A stretch of DNA of 64,000 nucleotides from VBDM01 sp049802235 (GTDB lineage: Bacteria > Pseudomonadota > Gammaproteobacteria > Burkholderiales > SG8-39): positions 97,024-161,023 of the forward strand of contig JBARMB010000050.1 of NCBI GenBank assembly GCA_049802235.1, in the 5' to 3' direction. The translations under genes were made by a program, and so were the position numbers. Under the pieces are notes generated by a model. That model did no database searches. It was given only the letters and a program-made list of their open reading frames with translations, and was not told the origin of the DNA. Positions 46,266-56,602 of the stretch are shown in pieces; position 1 is the stretch's first letter; each line of letters opens with the position of its first letter.

Positions 46266-47797
46266 GCTGCGCGTCTGGCGAAATCCCTGAGCCGGAAACC
46301 CAGCAGCCACAGGCAGGCGAAATACGCGCCGCCGCCGAGAAGCACGAGCCCCGTGATCGCCGCGAAGCGCGTCGCGGCCGGCGCGGTGAACCACCAGCGC
46401 TCCGGCTCCATCGCCAGCCAGAGCGCGAGCGCCATTGCCGCCAGTGCCGCCGCCACCTTGAGCGCGAAGGCCCGCCATCCCGGCTGCGGCTCGTAAATCT
46501 TGTGCTCCCGCAGCTTGTGATACAGCAGCCCGGCGTTGAGGCAGGCGCCCAGCCCGATCGCCAGCGCCAGCCCGGCGTGCTTCAGCGGGACGATAAACGC
46601 TGCGTTCATGAGCTGGGTGGCAATCAGGGTCACGATGGCGATCCGCACCGGCGTGGCAATATTCTGCCGCGCATAGAAGCCGGGCGCCAGCACCTTGACG
46701 AGGATCAGGCCGAGCAGCCCGATGCTGTAGGCGACCAGCGCCTGGCGGGTCATCCAGACGTCGCGCTCGCCAAATTCCCCGTAATGAAACAAGGTCGTCA
46801 CCAGCGGCACCGCCAGCAACGCAAGCGCCACGGCCGCGGGCGCCGCAAGGGTGAGCGTCAGGCGCAATCCCCAATCGAGCAGTTTCGAATATTCACTGTC
46901 CGCCGACGCCGAATGGTACCTGGACAGGCTCGGGAGCAGCACCGTGCCGAGCGCGACGCCGAGCAACCCCGTGGGAAATTCCATCAACCGGTCGGCGTAA
47001 TAAAGCCAGGAGACGCTGCCGTGCTCGAGAAACGAGGCGAAGATGGTGTTGATGAGCAGGCTCACCTGGCTGACCGAAACGCCGAGCACCGCCGGCCCCA
47101 TCAGCAAGAGGATGCGCCGCACGCCGGGGTCGGCGAACCCGCGCCGCGGCCGCGGCAGCATGTTGATTCTCGCCAGCGCCGGGAGCTGCAGCGTGAACTG
47201 CAGCACGCCGCCGGCGAACACCGCCCAGGCGAGCACCATCACCGGCGGGTGAAAGTAGGGCGCGAAAAACAGGGCGCCGAAGATAAAGGAAAGATTGAGC
47301 AGCGTCGGCGTCAGCGCGGGGATGACGAAGCGGCTCCAGGTGTTGAGGATGCCGCCGGCGAGAGAAACGAGCGAGATGAAAAGGATGTAGGGAAACGTGA
47401 TCCGCAGCATCGCCACGGTGAGCTCGAACTTGCCGGGTTCTGCCGCGAAGCCCGGGGCGCTCACGTAGATGATGACGGGTGCCGCCACCACCCCGATCGC
47501 CGAGGCGACGAGCAACGCGAGCGTCAGCAGCGTCGCGGTGCGGTCGACGAGTTGCCGGGTCTCGCCTTCTCCCCGTCGCGTCCGGTACTCCGAGAGAATC
47601 GGAACGAAGGCTTGGGAGAACGCGCCCTCGGCGAACAGGCGCCGCAGGAGGTTGGGAATCCTGAAGGCGACGAAAAACGCGTCGGTCGCCACCCCTGCCC
47701 CGAACAGCCTGGCGATGACCACATCCCGGACGAACCCGAGGATCCGCGACACGAGCGTCATGCTGCTTACCGTGGCAAGCGCTTTCAGCAGACTCAT
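46262..47797 (-). CDS. murJ: Lipid II flippase
   Basis: The 511-residue protein has about 14 transmembrane helices and the MviN signatures: LGFVRDVVIARLFGAG, AFFVAFRIPNLLRRLFAEGAFSQAFVP and YYADRLMEFPTGLLGVALGTVLLPSLSRY. It flips the peptidoglycan precursor lipid II across the inner membrane. It is divergent from rpsT, as in many betaproteobacteria. A TATAAT lies only seven bases before the ATG (minus strand 47809-47804), so the real promoter is probably elsewhere or the message is nearly leaderless. Confidence 0.95.
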   Translation of the reverse strand: MSLLKALATVSSMTLVSRILGFVRDVVIARLFGAGVATDAFFVAFRIPNLLRRLFAEGAFSQAFVPILSEYRTRRGEGETRQLVDRTATLLTLALLVASAIGVVAAPVIIYVSAPGFAAEPGKFELTVAMLRITFPYILFISLVSLAGGILNTWSRFVIPALTPTLLNLSFIFGALFFAPYFHPPVMVLAWAVFAGGVLQFTLQLPALARINMLPRPRRGFADPGVRRILLLMGPAVLGVSVSQVSLLINTIFASFLEHGSVSWLYYADRLMEFPTGLLGVALGTVLLPSLSRYHSASADSEYSKLLDWGLRLTLTLAAPAAVALALLAVPLVTTLFHYGEFGERDVWMTRQALVAYSIGLLGLILVKVLAPGFYARQNIATPVRIAIVTLIATQLMNAAFIVPLKHAGLALAIGLGACLNAGLLYHKLREHKIYEPQPGWRAFALKVAAALAAMALALWLAMEPERWWFTAPAATRFAAITGLVLLGGGAYFACLWLLGFRLRDFARRAA

Positions 47798-47829
47798 GCG
47801 GCCATTATAGCTTTCGGAGCCGGGAAACC

Positions 47830-47858
47830 TTGCGCCGCGCCGCCTCAGCGATTACAAT
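47830..47858 (+). promoter_or_regulatory. Promoter of rpsT
   Basis: TTGCGC (47830-47835), a 17-base spacer and TACAAT (47853-47858) precede the rpsT ATG by 24 bases. Confidence 0.6.
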
Positions 47859-47882
47859 TGCGCCCTTTCGTCCGGGACTCAC

Positions 47883-48146
47883 ATGGCCAACACCAAAGGG
47901 GCGCGCAAGGCGGCCCGTCAATCCGAGACGCGGCGCAAGCACAACGCCAGCCTGCGCTCGACGCTGCGCAGCTCGATCAAGGGCGTCGCGAAGGCGATCC
48001 TCGCCGGCGACAAGGCCGCCGCGCAAAAGGCGCTCCGGGAGGCGACCGGCGTCATCGATCGCATCGCCGACAAGAAGGTGATCCACAAGAACAAGGCGGC
48101 GCGGCACAAGAGCCGCCTCTCCGCGCGCATCAAGGCCCTGGCCTGA
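47883..48146 (+). CDS. rpsT: 30S ribosomal protein S20
   Basis: The 87-residue basic protein begins MANTKGARKAARQSETRRKHNASLRSTLRS and ends with KKVIHKNKAARHKSRLSARIKAL, the standard bS20 pattern. It binds 16S rRNA in the small subunit. It is transcribed alone, divergent from murJ, and followed by a strong terminator. Confidence 0.98.
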   Translation: MANTKGARKAARQSETRRKHNASLRSTLRSSIKGVAKAILAGDKAAAQKALREATGVIDRIADKKVIHKNKAARHKSRLSARIKALA

Positions 48147-48167
48147 TTCGCGCGTGGCTCGGCAAAG

Positions 48168-48194
48168 AAAGGGCGGCTCCGGCCGCCTTTTTTT
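48168..48194 (+). terminator. Rho-independent terminator of rpsT
   Basis: GGCGGC (48172-48177) pairs with GCCGCC (48182-48187) around TCCG. The A-rich flank (48168-48170) pairs with part of the following seven-base T run. It lies 22 bases after the stop codon. The remaining bases up to 48438 show no gene. Confidence 0.88.
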
Positions 48195-48438
48195 GTTTTC
48201 GGCTCCGCGCGGATTCATCGTAGCGATCCGAGCCGCGGCTTTTCCGGTGTTCCGTAGCGCAAGGCCGCGAGCCGCCGGGATTGCGCACTAACCTCCGCAC
48301 GCTCCTCCGGCCGCTTCACACCGCGGCCGGCCGGGTTTTCGGGGGCGGATGTCGTGAGGGCCCAGGGCATGGCGCCCCCTTCTTGCATTCCCCTGCCCTT
48401 TGCCGCAACAATCCCGTTTTCCCCTTGCGCCCCGCTTC

Positions 48439-50418
48439 ATGAAAAAACCGGTCAGCCGCGTACTCATCATCAACGACGAGCCGCTCGTCCTGAAGGAGTT
48501 CGTCAAGGGCCTGAACGCCGCCGCGCGCTCGCTCGACAATCCCCTCGGCATCACCTTCGCCGGCGTCACCGCGGCGCGCGAGGCGCTCGCCGCAATCGAG
48601 GAGGACGGCGACCTCCAGGCCGTGGTGGTGGACGACAAGCTCTACACTCTCAACCACAAAATCAACCGGAAAAGCGCGAAGAAGGAAATGTCGGCGCTGG
48701 AACTAGTCCAGCGCATCACGCGCTTTCGTCCCGAGCTCGACATCTACATCCTGATCGCGCAGGAGCACGAGGACGAGATCGTCGATGCGCTGTTCGCGGA
48801 AGCCGTGGACGGATACTTCTACCGCGAGGAGCGCGATTACCGCGGCATGTACCGGATCCTGAATGCCCAGATCCAGGAGCGCTCAAGGACGCCCTTCTAC
48901 GACCAGCTCAAGAACTACGTCTGGATGGCAAAGGATTCCTGGCACACGCCCGGTCACTCCTCCGGCGAGTCGCTGCGCGGCAGCCCCTGGGTGAACGATT
49001 TCTACGAATTCATGGGCGAGCACATCTTCGATGCCGACCTGTCGGTGTCGGTGAGGATGCTCGACTCGCTCATGGAACCCACCGGCGTCATCGCCGAGGC
49101 GCAGACCATCGCTGCCAAGGCGTTCGGCGCCCGCCGCACCTTCTTTGCCACCAACGGCACTTCCACCGCCAACAAGGTCATCTTCCAGACCCTGCTCGCG
49201 CCCGGCGAGAAGCTGCTGCTCGACCGCAATTGCCACAAATCCGTGCACCACGGCGTAGTGCTCTCCGGTGCACACCCGGTCTACCTCGATTCCTCCGTCA
49301 ACGCCAGGTACAGCTTGTACGGACCGGTACCGAAGAAGACCATCCTGTCCGCCATCAGAAAGCACCCCGACGCGCAGGCGCTGATCCTCACTTCCTGCAC
49401 CTACGACGGGCTGCGCTACGACCTCGCCCCCATCGTCGAGGCCGCGCACAGGAAGGGCATCAAGGTGATCGTGGACGAGGCCTGGTATGGCTTCGCGCGC
49501 TTCCACCCGGCGTTCCGGCCGACGGCGCTCGAGGCCGGTGCCGACTACGCCACGCAGAGCACGCACAAGGTGCTCTCCGCGTTCTCGCAGGCCTCGATGA
49601 TCCACGTCAACGATCCCGGCTTCAATGAGCACCTGTTCCGGGAAAACTTCAACATGCACACCTCGACCTCCCCGCAGTACAGCATGATCGCGAGCCTCGA
49701 CGTGGCGCGAAAGCAGGCGGTGATGGAGGGCTACAAGCTGCTCTCGCGCACGCTCGCGCTCGCGCAGGAGCTGCGCGCGCAGATCAATTCGACCGGGGTG
49801 TTCCGCGTGCTGGAGCTGGAGGATCTGCTGCCCGAGGAGGTGAGGCACGACAACATCAGGCTCGATCCCACCAAGGTGACGGTGGACATCTCGAGCTGCG
49901 GCTACACCGTCGAGGACCTGCAGCGGGAACTGTTCGACCGCTACAACATCCAGGTGGAGAAATCCACCTTCAACACGCTGACGCTGCTGCTCACCATCGG
50001 TACGACGCGCAGCAAGGTCTCGCGCCTGTACGACGCGCTCATGCGCATCGCGCGCGAAGGCCGCGCGCCGCGCCGGCTGTATCGTTTCCCGGAGATCCCG
50101 GGCTTCACCAAATTGCGCTACCTGCCCCGCGACGCGTTCTATTGCGGCGGCGAGCTGGTGCCGCTGGTGGACGAAAAGGACAACGTCAGGCGCGTGTTGC
50201 TCAACCGCATCTGCGCCGACCAGATCGTTCCCTACCCCCCGGGCATCCCGGTGCTCGTCCCGGGACAGGTCATCACCCGCGACATCGTCCACTACCTGGT
50301 CGGGCTCCTCAGATCGCAGAAGCGGGTCGAGCTGCACGGCATCGTCTACGACGGCTACCTCCCGTGCCTGAGGGTGCTGAAGCCGGCCGAGGAGCGGGGT
50401 CTCCGTCCCATCGGCTGA
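48439..50418 (+). CDS. Orn/Lys/Arg-type PLP decarboxylase with N-terminal receiver-like wing
   Basis: The 659-residue protein has an N-terminal receiver-like wing (VSRVLIINDEPLVLKEF...DLQAVVVDD) and then the fold-type I decarboxylase core. Its features are WHTPGHSSG, ATNGTSTANKVIFQTLLAPGEKLLLDRNCHKS, EAWYGFARFHP and the PLP lysine in TQSTHKVLSAFSQ. Substrate is arginine, lysine or ornithine; which cannot be fixed from the sequence. These enzymes produce polyamines or serve acid stress. The ATG at 48439 is preferred over an in-frame 48400 start. A run of 11 C follows the stop. Confidence 0.88.
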   Translation: MKKPVSRVLIINDEPLVLKEFVKGLNAAARSLDNPLGITFAGVTAAREALAAIEEDGDLQAVVVDDKLYTLNHKINRKSAKKEMSALELVQRITRFRPELDIYILIAQEHEDEIVDALFAEAVDGYFYREERDYRGMYRILNAQIQERSRTPFYDQLKNYVWMAKDSWHTPGHSSGESLRGSPWVNDFYEFMGEHIFDADLSVSVRMLDSLMEPTGVIAEAQTIAAKAFGARRTFFATNGTSTANKVIFQTLLAPGEKLLLDRNCHKSVHHGVVLSGAHPVYLDSSVNARYSLYGPVPKKTILSAIRKHPDAQALILTSCTYDGLRYDLAPIVEAAHRKGIKVIVDEAWYGFARFHPAFRPTALEAGADYATQSTHKVLSAFSQASMIHVNDPGFNEHLFRENFNMHTSTSPQYSMIASLDVARKQAVMEGYKLLSRTLALAQELRAQINSTGVFRVLELEDLLPEEVRHDNIRLDPTKVTVDISSCGYTVEDLQRELFDRYNIQVEKSTFNTLTLLLTIGTTRSKVSRLYDALMRIAREGRAPRRLYRFPEIPGFTKLRYLPRDAFYCGGELVPLVDEKDNVRRVLLNRICADQIVPYPPGIPVLVPGQVITRDIVHYLVGLLRSQKRVELHGIVYDGYLPCLRVLKPAEERGLRPIG

Positions 50419-50467
50419 CCCCCCCCCCCGGAACCCGGGAAAAAGGCACCCCGCCAGGCCCCCCGGA

Positions 50468-50496
50468 TTGAATTTGCAGAATCAGTATGCTATACA
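50468..50496 (+). promoter_or_regulatory. Promoter of the 76-residue protein gene
   Basis: TTGAAT (50468-50473), a 17-base spacer and TATACA (50491-50496) with the extended TGC before it form a good sigma70 promoter, 29 bases before the ATG at 50526. Confidence 0.65.
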
Positions 50497-50525
50497 CTCC
50501 CTAACTGCCTGACGGGAGGGGAGAT

Positions 50526-50756
50526 ATGTCATCGACGACGAAATATGGCTTCCGCATCCGCACACGGCAGGGAATGGTGGTGGAAAATCTCATGATCCAC
50601 GGCCGCGACGAAGCCGATGCCGAAAAGAAGCTCAAGCAGATGTACCTTCACTGCGAAATCATCGATCGCAGCGTGATGCAACCGGCAATGATGCGCCCGG
50701 CGAGGAAGACCGATGCGGCAAGCTTCGAGGATATCGTCTCGCTGATCAGCAAGTAG
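50526..50756 (+). CDS. Small conserved hypothetical protein
   Basis: The 76-residue protein begins STTKYGFRIRTRQGMVVENLMIHGRDEADAEKKLKQMYLHCEIID. A strand-strand-helix-strand pattern with one Cys is followed by a charged tail ending FEDIVSLISK. It has a strong GGAGGGG ribosome site and its own promoter. No family is recognised. Small size, own promoter and the predicted compact fold suggest a regulator or adaptor, but this is a guess. It is convergent with the orphan ParA gene. Confidence 0.7.
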   Translation: MSSTTKYGFRIRTRQGMVVENLMIHGRDEADAEKKLKQMYLHCEIIDRSVMQPAMMRPARKTDAASFEDIVSLISK

Positions 50757-50842
50757 CCCCCCCCTGAACGCAGGGGACGCAAAGATCGCCAAGAACCGGT
50801 TATAAAATGAGGGGAAACATCCCCTCATGCTCCCCTGTATTG

Positions 50843-50873
50843 GAGGCCGTTTCGGTCATTCTGAAACGGCCTT
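50843..50873. terminator. Hairpin between convergent genes
   Basis: GGCCGTTTC (50845-50853) and GAAACGGCC (50863-50871) form a nine-base stem extended by two weaker pairs, with a nine-base loop. There is no T run on either strand, so it may act as a processing or weak bidirectional stop signal between the 76-residue protein gene and parA. Confidence 0.5.
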
Positions 50874-50912
50874 CAAGAGACTTTCGTGCTTTCGCGGCGA
50901 TTGCAGTTGCAG

Positions 50913-51677
50913 TTACACCTCCAGGAACCTGCTCGCCAGCAGCTCCTCCAGCAGTTTCTCGTAGTCCTGCGCGCCGCGGCTCTCCGGCGCGTGGCTGAAA
51001 ATGTCCTTTCCGACCGCTGGACTCTCCGCCACGCCCACCGTCTCGGCGATGCGCGTCTCGCACAGCTCGGCGCCGAACCGTCCCGCGAGCTGCGCGGCGA
51101 TGTCGTGCGACATCCGCCGGCGCGAATCGAACCGCGTCAGCAGATAGCGCCGCTCGACGCGCCGCTTCAGCACGTGCTCCAGCGCCCGCAAGGTGTTCTC
51201 GAGCGCGAGCGCCCCTTTCATCGCGAGGAAATCGGTCGAGATCGGGATTACCACGCGTTCGGAAGCGAATATGCCCGAGAGCGACAGCACCCCCAGCATC
51301 GGGCAGCAGTCCATGAGTACCGGCCGCGTCCCCGCATAGCCTGTGTCGAGCCCCTGCTTCAGCCGGTTGAGAATGTCCGGGCCCTTGCCGTACAGCGTAT
51401 CGACCTTGATCAGCTCCGAATGCGCGGGCAGCAGATCGCCGCCGAAATAGACCGGCCGCGCGATTTCCGCGAGCGGCTTGCCGCTGCTGTAGTACGCGAA
51501 CAGACTTTCTCCGCCCGATACGACCGGTCCCAGGATCGAGGTCAGATGCGCCTGCGCATCCAGGTCCACCAGCAGCGGCGCAAGCCCGCGCCGGGCGAGC
51601 GCGGCACCAAGGTTGAGGACGGTCGTAGTCTTCCCGACCCCGCCCTTCTGGTTGAAGATGGTCAGCCGCGTTCCCAT
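50913..51677 (-). CDS. ParA/MinD-family ATPase (no ParB beside it)
   Basis: The 254-residue protein has the deviant Walker A motif KGGVGKTTT (11-19) with the signature Lys. It also has a Walker A' region (LLVDLDAQAH) and a helical second half. It should be an ATP-dependent dimer that positions a partner such as DNA, a chemoreceptor or a carboxysome-like body. No ParB or cargo gene is adjacent, so the partner is unknown. The nearest plus-strand gene (76-residue protein) is convergent and might be an adaptor, which is speculation. Confidence 0.88.
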   Translation of the reverse strand: MGTRLTIFNQKGGVGKTTTVLNLGAALARRGLAPLLVDLDAQAHLTSILGPVVSGGESLFAYYSSGKPLAEIARPVYFGGDLLPAHSELIKVDTLYGKGPDILNRLKQGLDTGYAGTRPVLMDCCPMLGVLSLSGIFASERVVIPISTDFLAMKGALALENTLRALEHVLKRRVERRYLLTRFDSRRRMSHDIAAQLAGRFGAELCETRIAETVGVAESPAVGKDIFSHAPESRGAQDYEKLLEELLASRFLEV

Positions 51678-51987
51678 TCCACAAGCTATGTGCTAAATTA
51701 TTGGCGCTTCAGATGATTTTGATTATCGCACAGGGCGACGACATGACCGGCATCCAGCAACCGCGAGCGCGTCGGGCAGGCGCTGCGGCGCCGCCCGTGC
51801 GGTTCGATACCCGACGACGCCGACCGCGATCCAGGTAACGATGCGGAAGGGCCCGTCCCTTCTTTCCAAACGACGCGGAAGGGGCTCGTCCCTTCCTCGG
51901 TCGCAAGTCCCGCGCGCCAAGCGGCGCGTTTCAGCAGGAATTGCGGCGCGGGTACCATGCCGCGCCCTCGACAATAACGGGTGAGTC
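51678..51987. other. Intergenic region upstream of argD and parA
   Basis: No credible gene is seen in these 310 bases. The left part next to parA is AT-rich and probably carries the parA promoter. The middle contains two related runs (GCGGAAGGGCCCGTCCCTTC and GCGGAAGGGGCTCGTCCCTTC, about 51842-51896), a short imperfect direct duplication. GGGTGAG before 51988 is the argD ribosome site. Confidence 0.5.
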
Positions 51988-53187
51988 ATGTCTCATTTGA
52001 TGAACACATACGGCCGGATTCCCGTGGCGTTTGCCCGCGGCGAGCGGGTATGGGTGTGGGATGAATCCGGCAGGAAGTATCTGGATGCGCTCGCCGGCAT
52101 CGCGGTCAGCACGCTCGGCCACGCGCACCCGAAACTCGTGCGCGTGATCGCCGAGCAGGCTTCGCGGTTGATCCACGTCTCCAACCTCTATCGCATCGCC
52201 GAGCAGGAGAAGCTCGCCGACAAGCTCGCCGCGATCAGCGGCATGGACAACGTGTTCTTCTGCAATTCCGGTTGCGAGGCGAACGAGGCGGCGATCAAGA
52301 TCGCGCGGCTCTACGGCCACCGGAAAGGCATCGACAGTCCGTCCATCGTCGTCATGGACAAGGCGTTCCACGGCCGCACGCTGGCGACGCTCTCGGCCAC
52401 CGGCAACCGCAAGGTGCAGAAGGGCTTCGAGCCGCTGGTTGCGGGCTTCGTGCGCGTGCCGTTCAACGACATCGAAGCGGTGCGCCAGGTCGCGGCGCAT
52501 GACCGTTCGGTGGTGGCGGTGCTGGTCGAGCCGATCCAGGGCGAAGGCGGGATCAACATTTCCACGATGCAGTATCTGCGCGATCTGCGCGAGCTCTGCG
52601 ACCGCCAGGGCTGGCTGCTGATGGTGGATGAAGTCCAGTGCGGCCTCGGCCGCACCGGAAAATGGTTCGTCTACCAGCACGCCGGTATCCTCCCGGACGT
52701 CATGCCGCTCGCAAAGGGCCTGGGCTCGGGCGTGCCGATCGGCGCCTGCCTCGCGCGCGGCGCCGCTGCGCAGGTGTTCCAGCCGGGCAATCACGGCTCG
52801 ACCTTCGGCGGCAATCCGCTTGCCTGCGCCGCCGCGCTCGCGACACTCGACATCATCGAGGAGGAAGGGCTGATCGGGAACGCCGGGCGCATCGGCGGCC
52901 TCATCCTCGCGGGCTTGCGTGAAGGGCTCGCGGGCCTGCCCGGCGTAGTCGAGGTTCGCGGCCACGGCCTCATGATCGGCATCGAGCTGGATCGCCCCTG
53001 CGGCGACCTGGTCAATGGCGCGCTCGAACAGGGCCTGCTCATCAACGTCACCATGGACACGGTGATTCGTCTGCTGCCGCCGCTCATCATCAATGAGCAG
53101 GAGGCGCGCCAGGTCCTTTCCATCCTCGTGCCGCTGGTGCGCAACTTCCTGGCGCAGCCCGCCACTGCAGTCGCCGCTCGCGCATGA
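51988..53187 (+). CDS. argD: Acetylornithine aminotransferase
   Basis: The 399-residue protein is a fold-type I aminotransferase: NSGCEANEAAIKIAR, KAFHGRTLATLSATGN, MVDEVQCGLGRTGKWFVYQH and MPLAKGLGSGVPIGACLA with the PLP lysine, then GNHGSTFGGNPLACAAAL. It converts N-acetylglutamate semialdehyde to acetylornithine and may also act on succinyl-diaminopimelate. Its stop overlaps argF by four bases (ATGA). Confidence 0.94.
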   Translation: MSHLMNTYGRIPVAFARGERVWVWDESGRKYLDALAGIAVSTLGHAHPKLVRVIAEQASRLIHVSNLYRIAEQEKLADKLAAISGMDNVFFCNSGCEANEAAIKIARLYGHRKGIDSPSIVVMDKAFHGRTLATLSATGNRKVQKGFEPLVAGFVRVPFNDIEAVRQVAAHDRSVVAVLVEPIQGEGGINISTMQYLRDLRELCDRQGWLLMVDEVQCGLGRTGKWFVYQHAGILPDVMPLAKGLGSGVPIGACLARGAAAQVFQPGNHGSTFGGNPLACAAALATLDIIEEEGLIGNAGRIGGLILAGLREGLAGLPGVVEVRGHGLMIGIELDRPCGDLVNGALEQGLLINVTMDTVIRLLPPLIINEQEARQVLSILVPLVRNFLAQPATAVAARA

Positions 53188-54161
53188 AAAAAGCGCCCGT
53201 AAAACTGCGGCATTACCTGCAGTTCAAGGACTTCTCGCGCGAGGAGTACGAGTACCTGCTCGCCCGCGCCCGCTGGATCAAGGGCAGGTTCAAGAGTTAC
53301 GAGCGCTACTGGCCGCTCGAGGACCGGACGCTCGCGATGATCTTCGAGAAGCAGTCGACGCGCACGCGCCTGTCGTTCGAGGCCGGCATGCACCAGCTCG
53401 GCGGCGCCGCGATCTACCTGAACACCCAGGACACGCAGCTTGGCCGCGGCGAGCCGGTCGAGGACGCGGCGCAGGTGATATCGCGCATGGTCGACATCGT
53501 CATGATCCGCACCTTCGAGCAGGAGATCATCGAGCGCTTCGCCGCGCACTCGCGCGTGCCCGTGATCAACGGCCTCACCAATGAATACCACCCCTGCCAG
53601 GTGCTCGCCGACATCTACACCTGGATCGAGCAGCGCGGCCCGATCGCGGGGAAAACGGTGGCCTGGATCGGCGACTCGAACAACGTCTGCAACACCTGGC
53701 TGCAGGCGGCGACGATATTCGACTTCAACGTGCACGTCTCGACGCCGCCGGGCTACGAAGTCGAGCCCGAGCGCGCCGGGATTTACGACGACTCCCATTA
53801 CGAGAGCTTCGCCGATCCCATGCAGGCGGCGCGCGGCGCCCACCTCGTCACCACCGACGTCTGGACCAGCATGGGCTTCGAGGCCGAGAACGAGGAGCGC
53901 AGGCGCGATTTCGAGGACTGGCAGGTGGACGCCGACATGATGAAGGCGGCGAAAAAGGACGCCCTCTTCATGCACTGCCTGCCGGCGCACCGCGGCGAGG
54001 AGGTCGCCGCCGCGGTGATCGACGGGCGGCAGAGCGTGGTGTGGGACGAAGCGGAGAACAGGTTGCACACGCAGAAGGCGCTGATGGAGTTCCTGCTGCT
54101 GGGACGGGTAACGGGCGCGAAAGATGCCGGACGGAGAATTCGCCGCAAGGCGAAGCCGTGA
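53184..54161 (+). CDS. argF: Ornithine carbamoyltransferase
   Basis: The 325-residue protein has the carbamoyl phosphate site STRTR, the HPCQ motif (EYHPCQVLAD), the ornithine loop in TDVWTSMG and HCLPAHRGEE. It makes citrulline. It overlaps argD by four bases and is 20 bases upstream of argG, so one arginine transcript is likely. Confidence 0.97.
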   Translation: MKKAPVKLRHYLQFKDFSREEYEYLLARARWIKGRFKSYERYWPLEDRTLAMIFEKQSTRTRLSFEAGMHQLGGAAIYLNTQDTQLGRGEPVEDAAQVISRMVDIVMIRTFEQEIIERFAAHSRVPVINGLTNEYHPCQVLADIYTWIEQRGPIAGKTVAWIGDSNNVCNTWLQAATIFDFNVHVSTPPGYEVEPERAGIYDDSHYESFADPMQAARGAHLVTTDVWTSMGFEAENEERRRDFEDWQVDADMMKAAKKDALFMHCLPAHRGEEVAAAVIDGRQSVVWDEAENRLHTQKALMEFLLLGRVTGAKDAGRRIRRKAKP

Positions 54162-54181
54162 ATGAGCCAAGGAGCGAATGA

Positions 54182-55411
<1,230 letters not shown>

Positions 55412-55413
55412 CG

Positions 55414-55515
55414 ATGCGGTCACTCCCGCGCAAGCGGGAGTCCAGGAACCCGGACGTCACTGGATCCCCGCTCCCCGATAAAGCGCTCGGGGACAGGTTC
55501 CGCGGAGATGACATC
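55414..55515. repeat. PRKRESR-type intergenic repeat
   Basis: CTCCCGC-GCAA-GCGGGAG (55423-55440) forms a perfect hairpin. The stretch continues with GTCCAGG...TCACTGGATCC...CTCGGGGA and ends near GAGATGAC. When translated it gives the well-known artefact peptide SLPRKRESRNP, the signature of a widespread proteobacterial intergenic repeat. It lies between convergent argG and the PanE-like gene and may help end transcription. Confidence 0.75.
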
Positions 55516-55518
55516 GCC

Positions 55519-56529
55519 TCATGCCGCGCGCTGCAGCACGACGCACGCATGCTCGTCGCGCATGGTCTTCACCAGCAGCTTCAGCAGCGCGTGCACGGCG
55601 CGGATCGCGGGCGTGGGCGTGCCGGTAAGCTCGCCCAGCTCGATCACCGAGCCGATCAGCGCGTCCACCTCCACCGGGCGCCCCGCCTCCACGTCCTGCA
55701 GCGTCGAGGTTTTGTGCTTGCCAACCTTCTCGGCGCCGGCGATGCGCTTGTCCAGCGGCACGCGGAAAGTGACCCCGAGCTTCTCGCCGATCGCCTGGGC
55801 TTCGCGCATCATGTCGGCGGCAAGCGCACGCGTCGCCGGCTCCTGGCATATGTCCACCAGCGTTGCATGCGTGAGCGCGCTGATCGGGTTGAAGCTCATG
55901 TTGCCCCAGAGCTTGAGCCAGATCTCCGAGCGGATGTCGGCGAGCACCGGCGCCTTCAGCCCCGCGGCGGCGAGCACTTCGGACACCTGCTTCACGCGTT
56001 CGCTCTCGCTCCCGTCCAGCTCGCCGACCGGGAAGCGGTCGCCCTCGAGATGCTTCACCACGCCCGGCGAGAGGATCTCGCCGGCGGGATAGACCACGCA
56101 GCCGATGATGCGGCGCGCTTCGATGTTCTGCTCGATGACGCCGTTCGCATCGGCGGTCTTGAGGCGATAACCCCGGTGCGGCCCGCTGAAATTCTGGAAG
56201 TACCACCACGGCAGACCGTTCTGCGTCGTGACTACCATCGTGCCGTCTTCGAAGAGCGCGCGCATCTGCGGCGCCACCGCTTCGATCACGTAGGCTTTCA
56301 GCGACAGGAACACGAGGTCCTGTTTGCCGGCTTCGGCGCAGCTGGACACCGCGCGCAGGTTCTTCGCGACTTCCTCCTTGCCGTCGTGGTGGACGAGCTT
56401 GAGTCCGTTCTTGCGGATCGCGTCGAGATGCGCCCCCTGGTCCACCACCGTGACTTCCTGGCCCGAGAGCGCCAGCCGCACTGCGAGAATGCCGCCGATC
56501 GCACCGGCGCCAACAATGACGATTTTCAT
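55519..56529 (-). CDS. 2-dehydropantoate 2-reductase-like protein
   Basis: The 336-residue protein has the canonical GAGAIGG Rossmann start (MKIVIVGAGAIGGILAVRLALSG), KAYVIEAV with the catalytic Lys, and WGNMSFNPISALTHATL in the helical C-terminal domain. It belongs to PanE/ApbA reductases, but biosynthetic PanE often lies with panBC and this copy does not; many family members reduce other 2-keto acids. AGGAGG precedes the ATG at 56529. It lies in the same direction as the FAH-family gene, separated by an intergenic repeat. Confidence 0.82.
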   Translation of the reverse strand: MKIVIVGAGAIGGILAVRLALSGQEVTVVDQGAHLDAIRKNGLKLVHHDGKEEVAKNLRAVSSCAEAGKQDLVFLSLKAYVIEAVAPQMRALFEDGTMVVTTQNGLPWWYFQNFSGPHRGYRLKTADANGVIEQNIEARRIIGCVVYPAGEILSPGVVKHLEGDRFPVGELDGSESERVKQVSEVLAAAGLKAPVLADIRSEIWLKLWGNMSFNPISALTHATLVDICQEPATRALAADMMREAQAIGEKLGVTFRVPLDKRIAGAEKVGKHKTSTLQDVEAGRPVEVDALIGSVIELGELTGTPTPAIRAVHALLKLLVKTMRDEHACVVLQRAA

Positions 56530-56554
56530 TTTCTCCTCCTGCATCGCTAACAGT

Positions 56555-56595
56555 ATTCCCTCCCCTTCAGGGGGAGGGCCAGGGTGGGGATGGGA
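56555..56595. repeat. Pyrimidine/purine-rich palindromic repeat, copy 3
   Basis: CCCTCCCC (56558-56565) and GGGGAGGG (56571-56578) form a hairpin followed by CCAGGGTGGGGATGGG. This is the same layout as copies 1 and 2 at 16040-16085 and 17911-17990. Confidence 0.55.
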
Positions 56596-56602
56596 CTTGC
56601 CG

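Noticed and set aside
47804..47809. murJ promoter at TATAAT next to the start codon
   Set aside because: It is only seven bases from the ATG and has no -35; it is mentioned in the murJ entry but not called.
46199..48223. Long plus-strand open frame opposite murJ and its neighbour
   Set aside because: Charged, low-complexity shadow of two certain minus-strand genes and rpsT.
55414..55515. Possible short peptide gene containing PRKRESR
   Set aside because: The peptide is the well-known translation of an intergenic repeat, not a gene.
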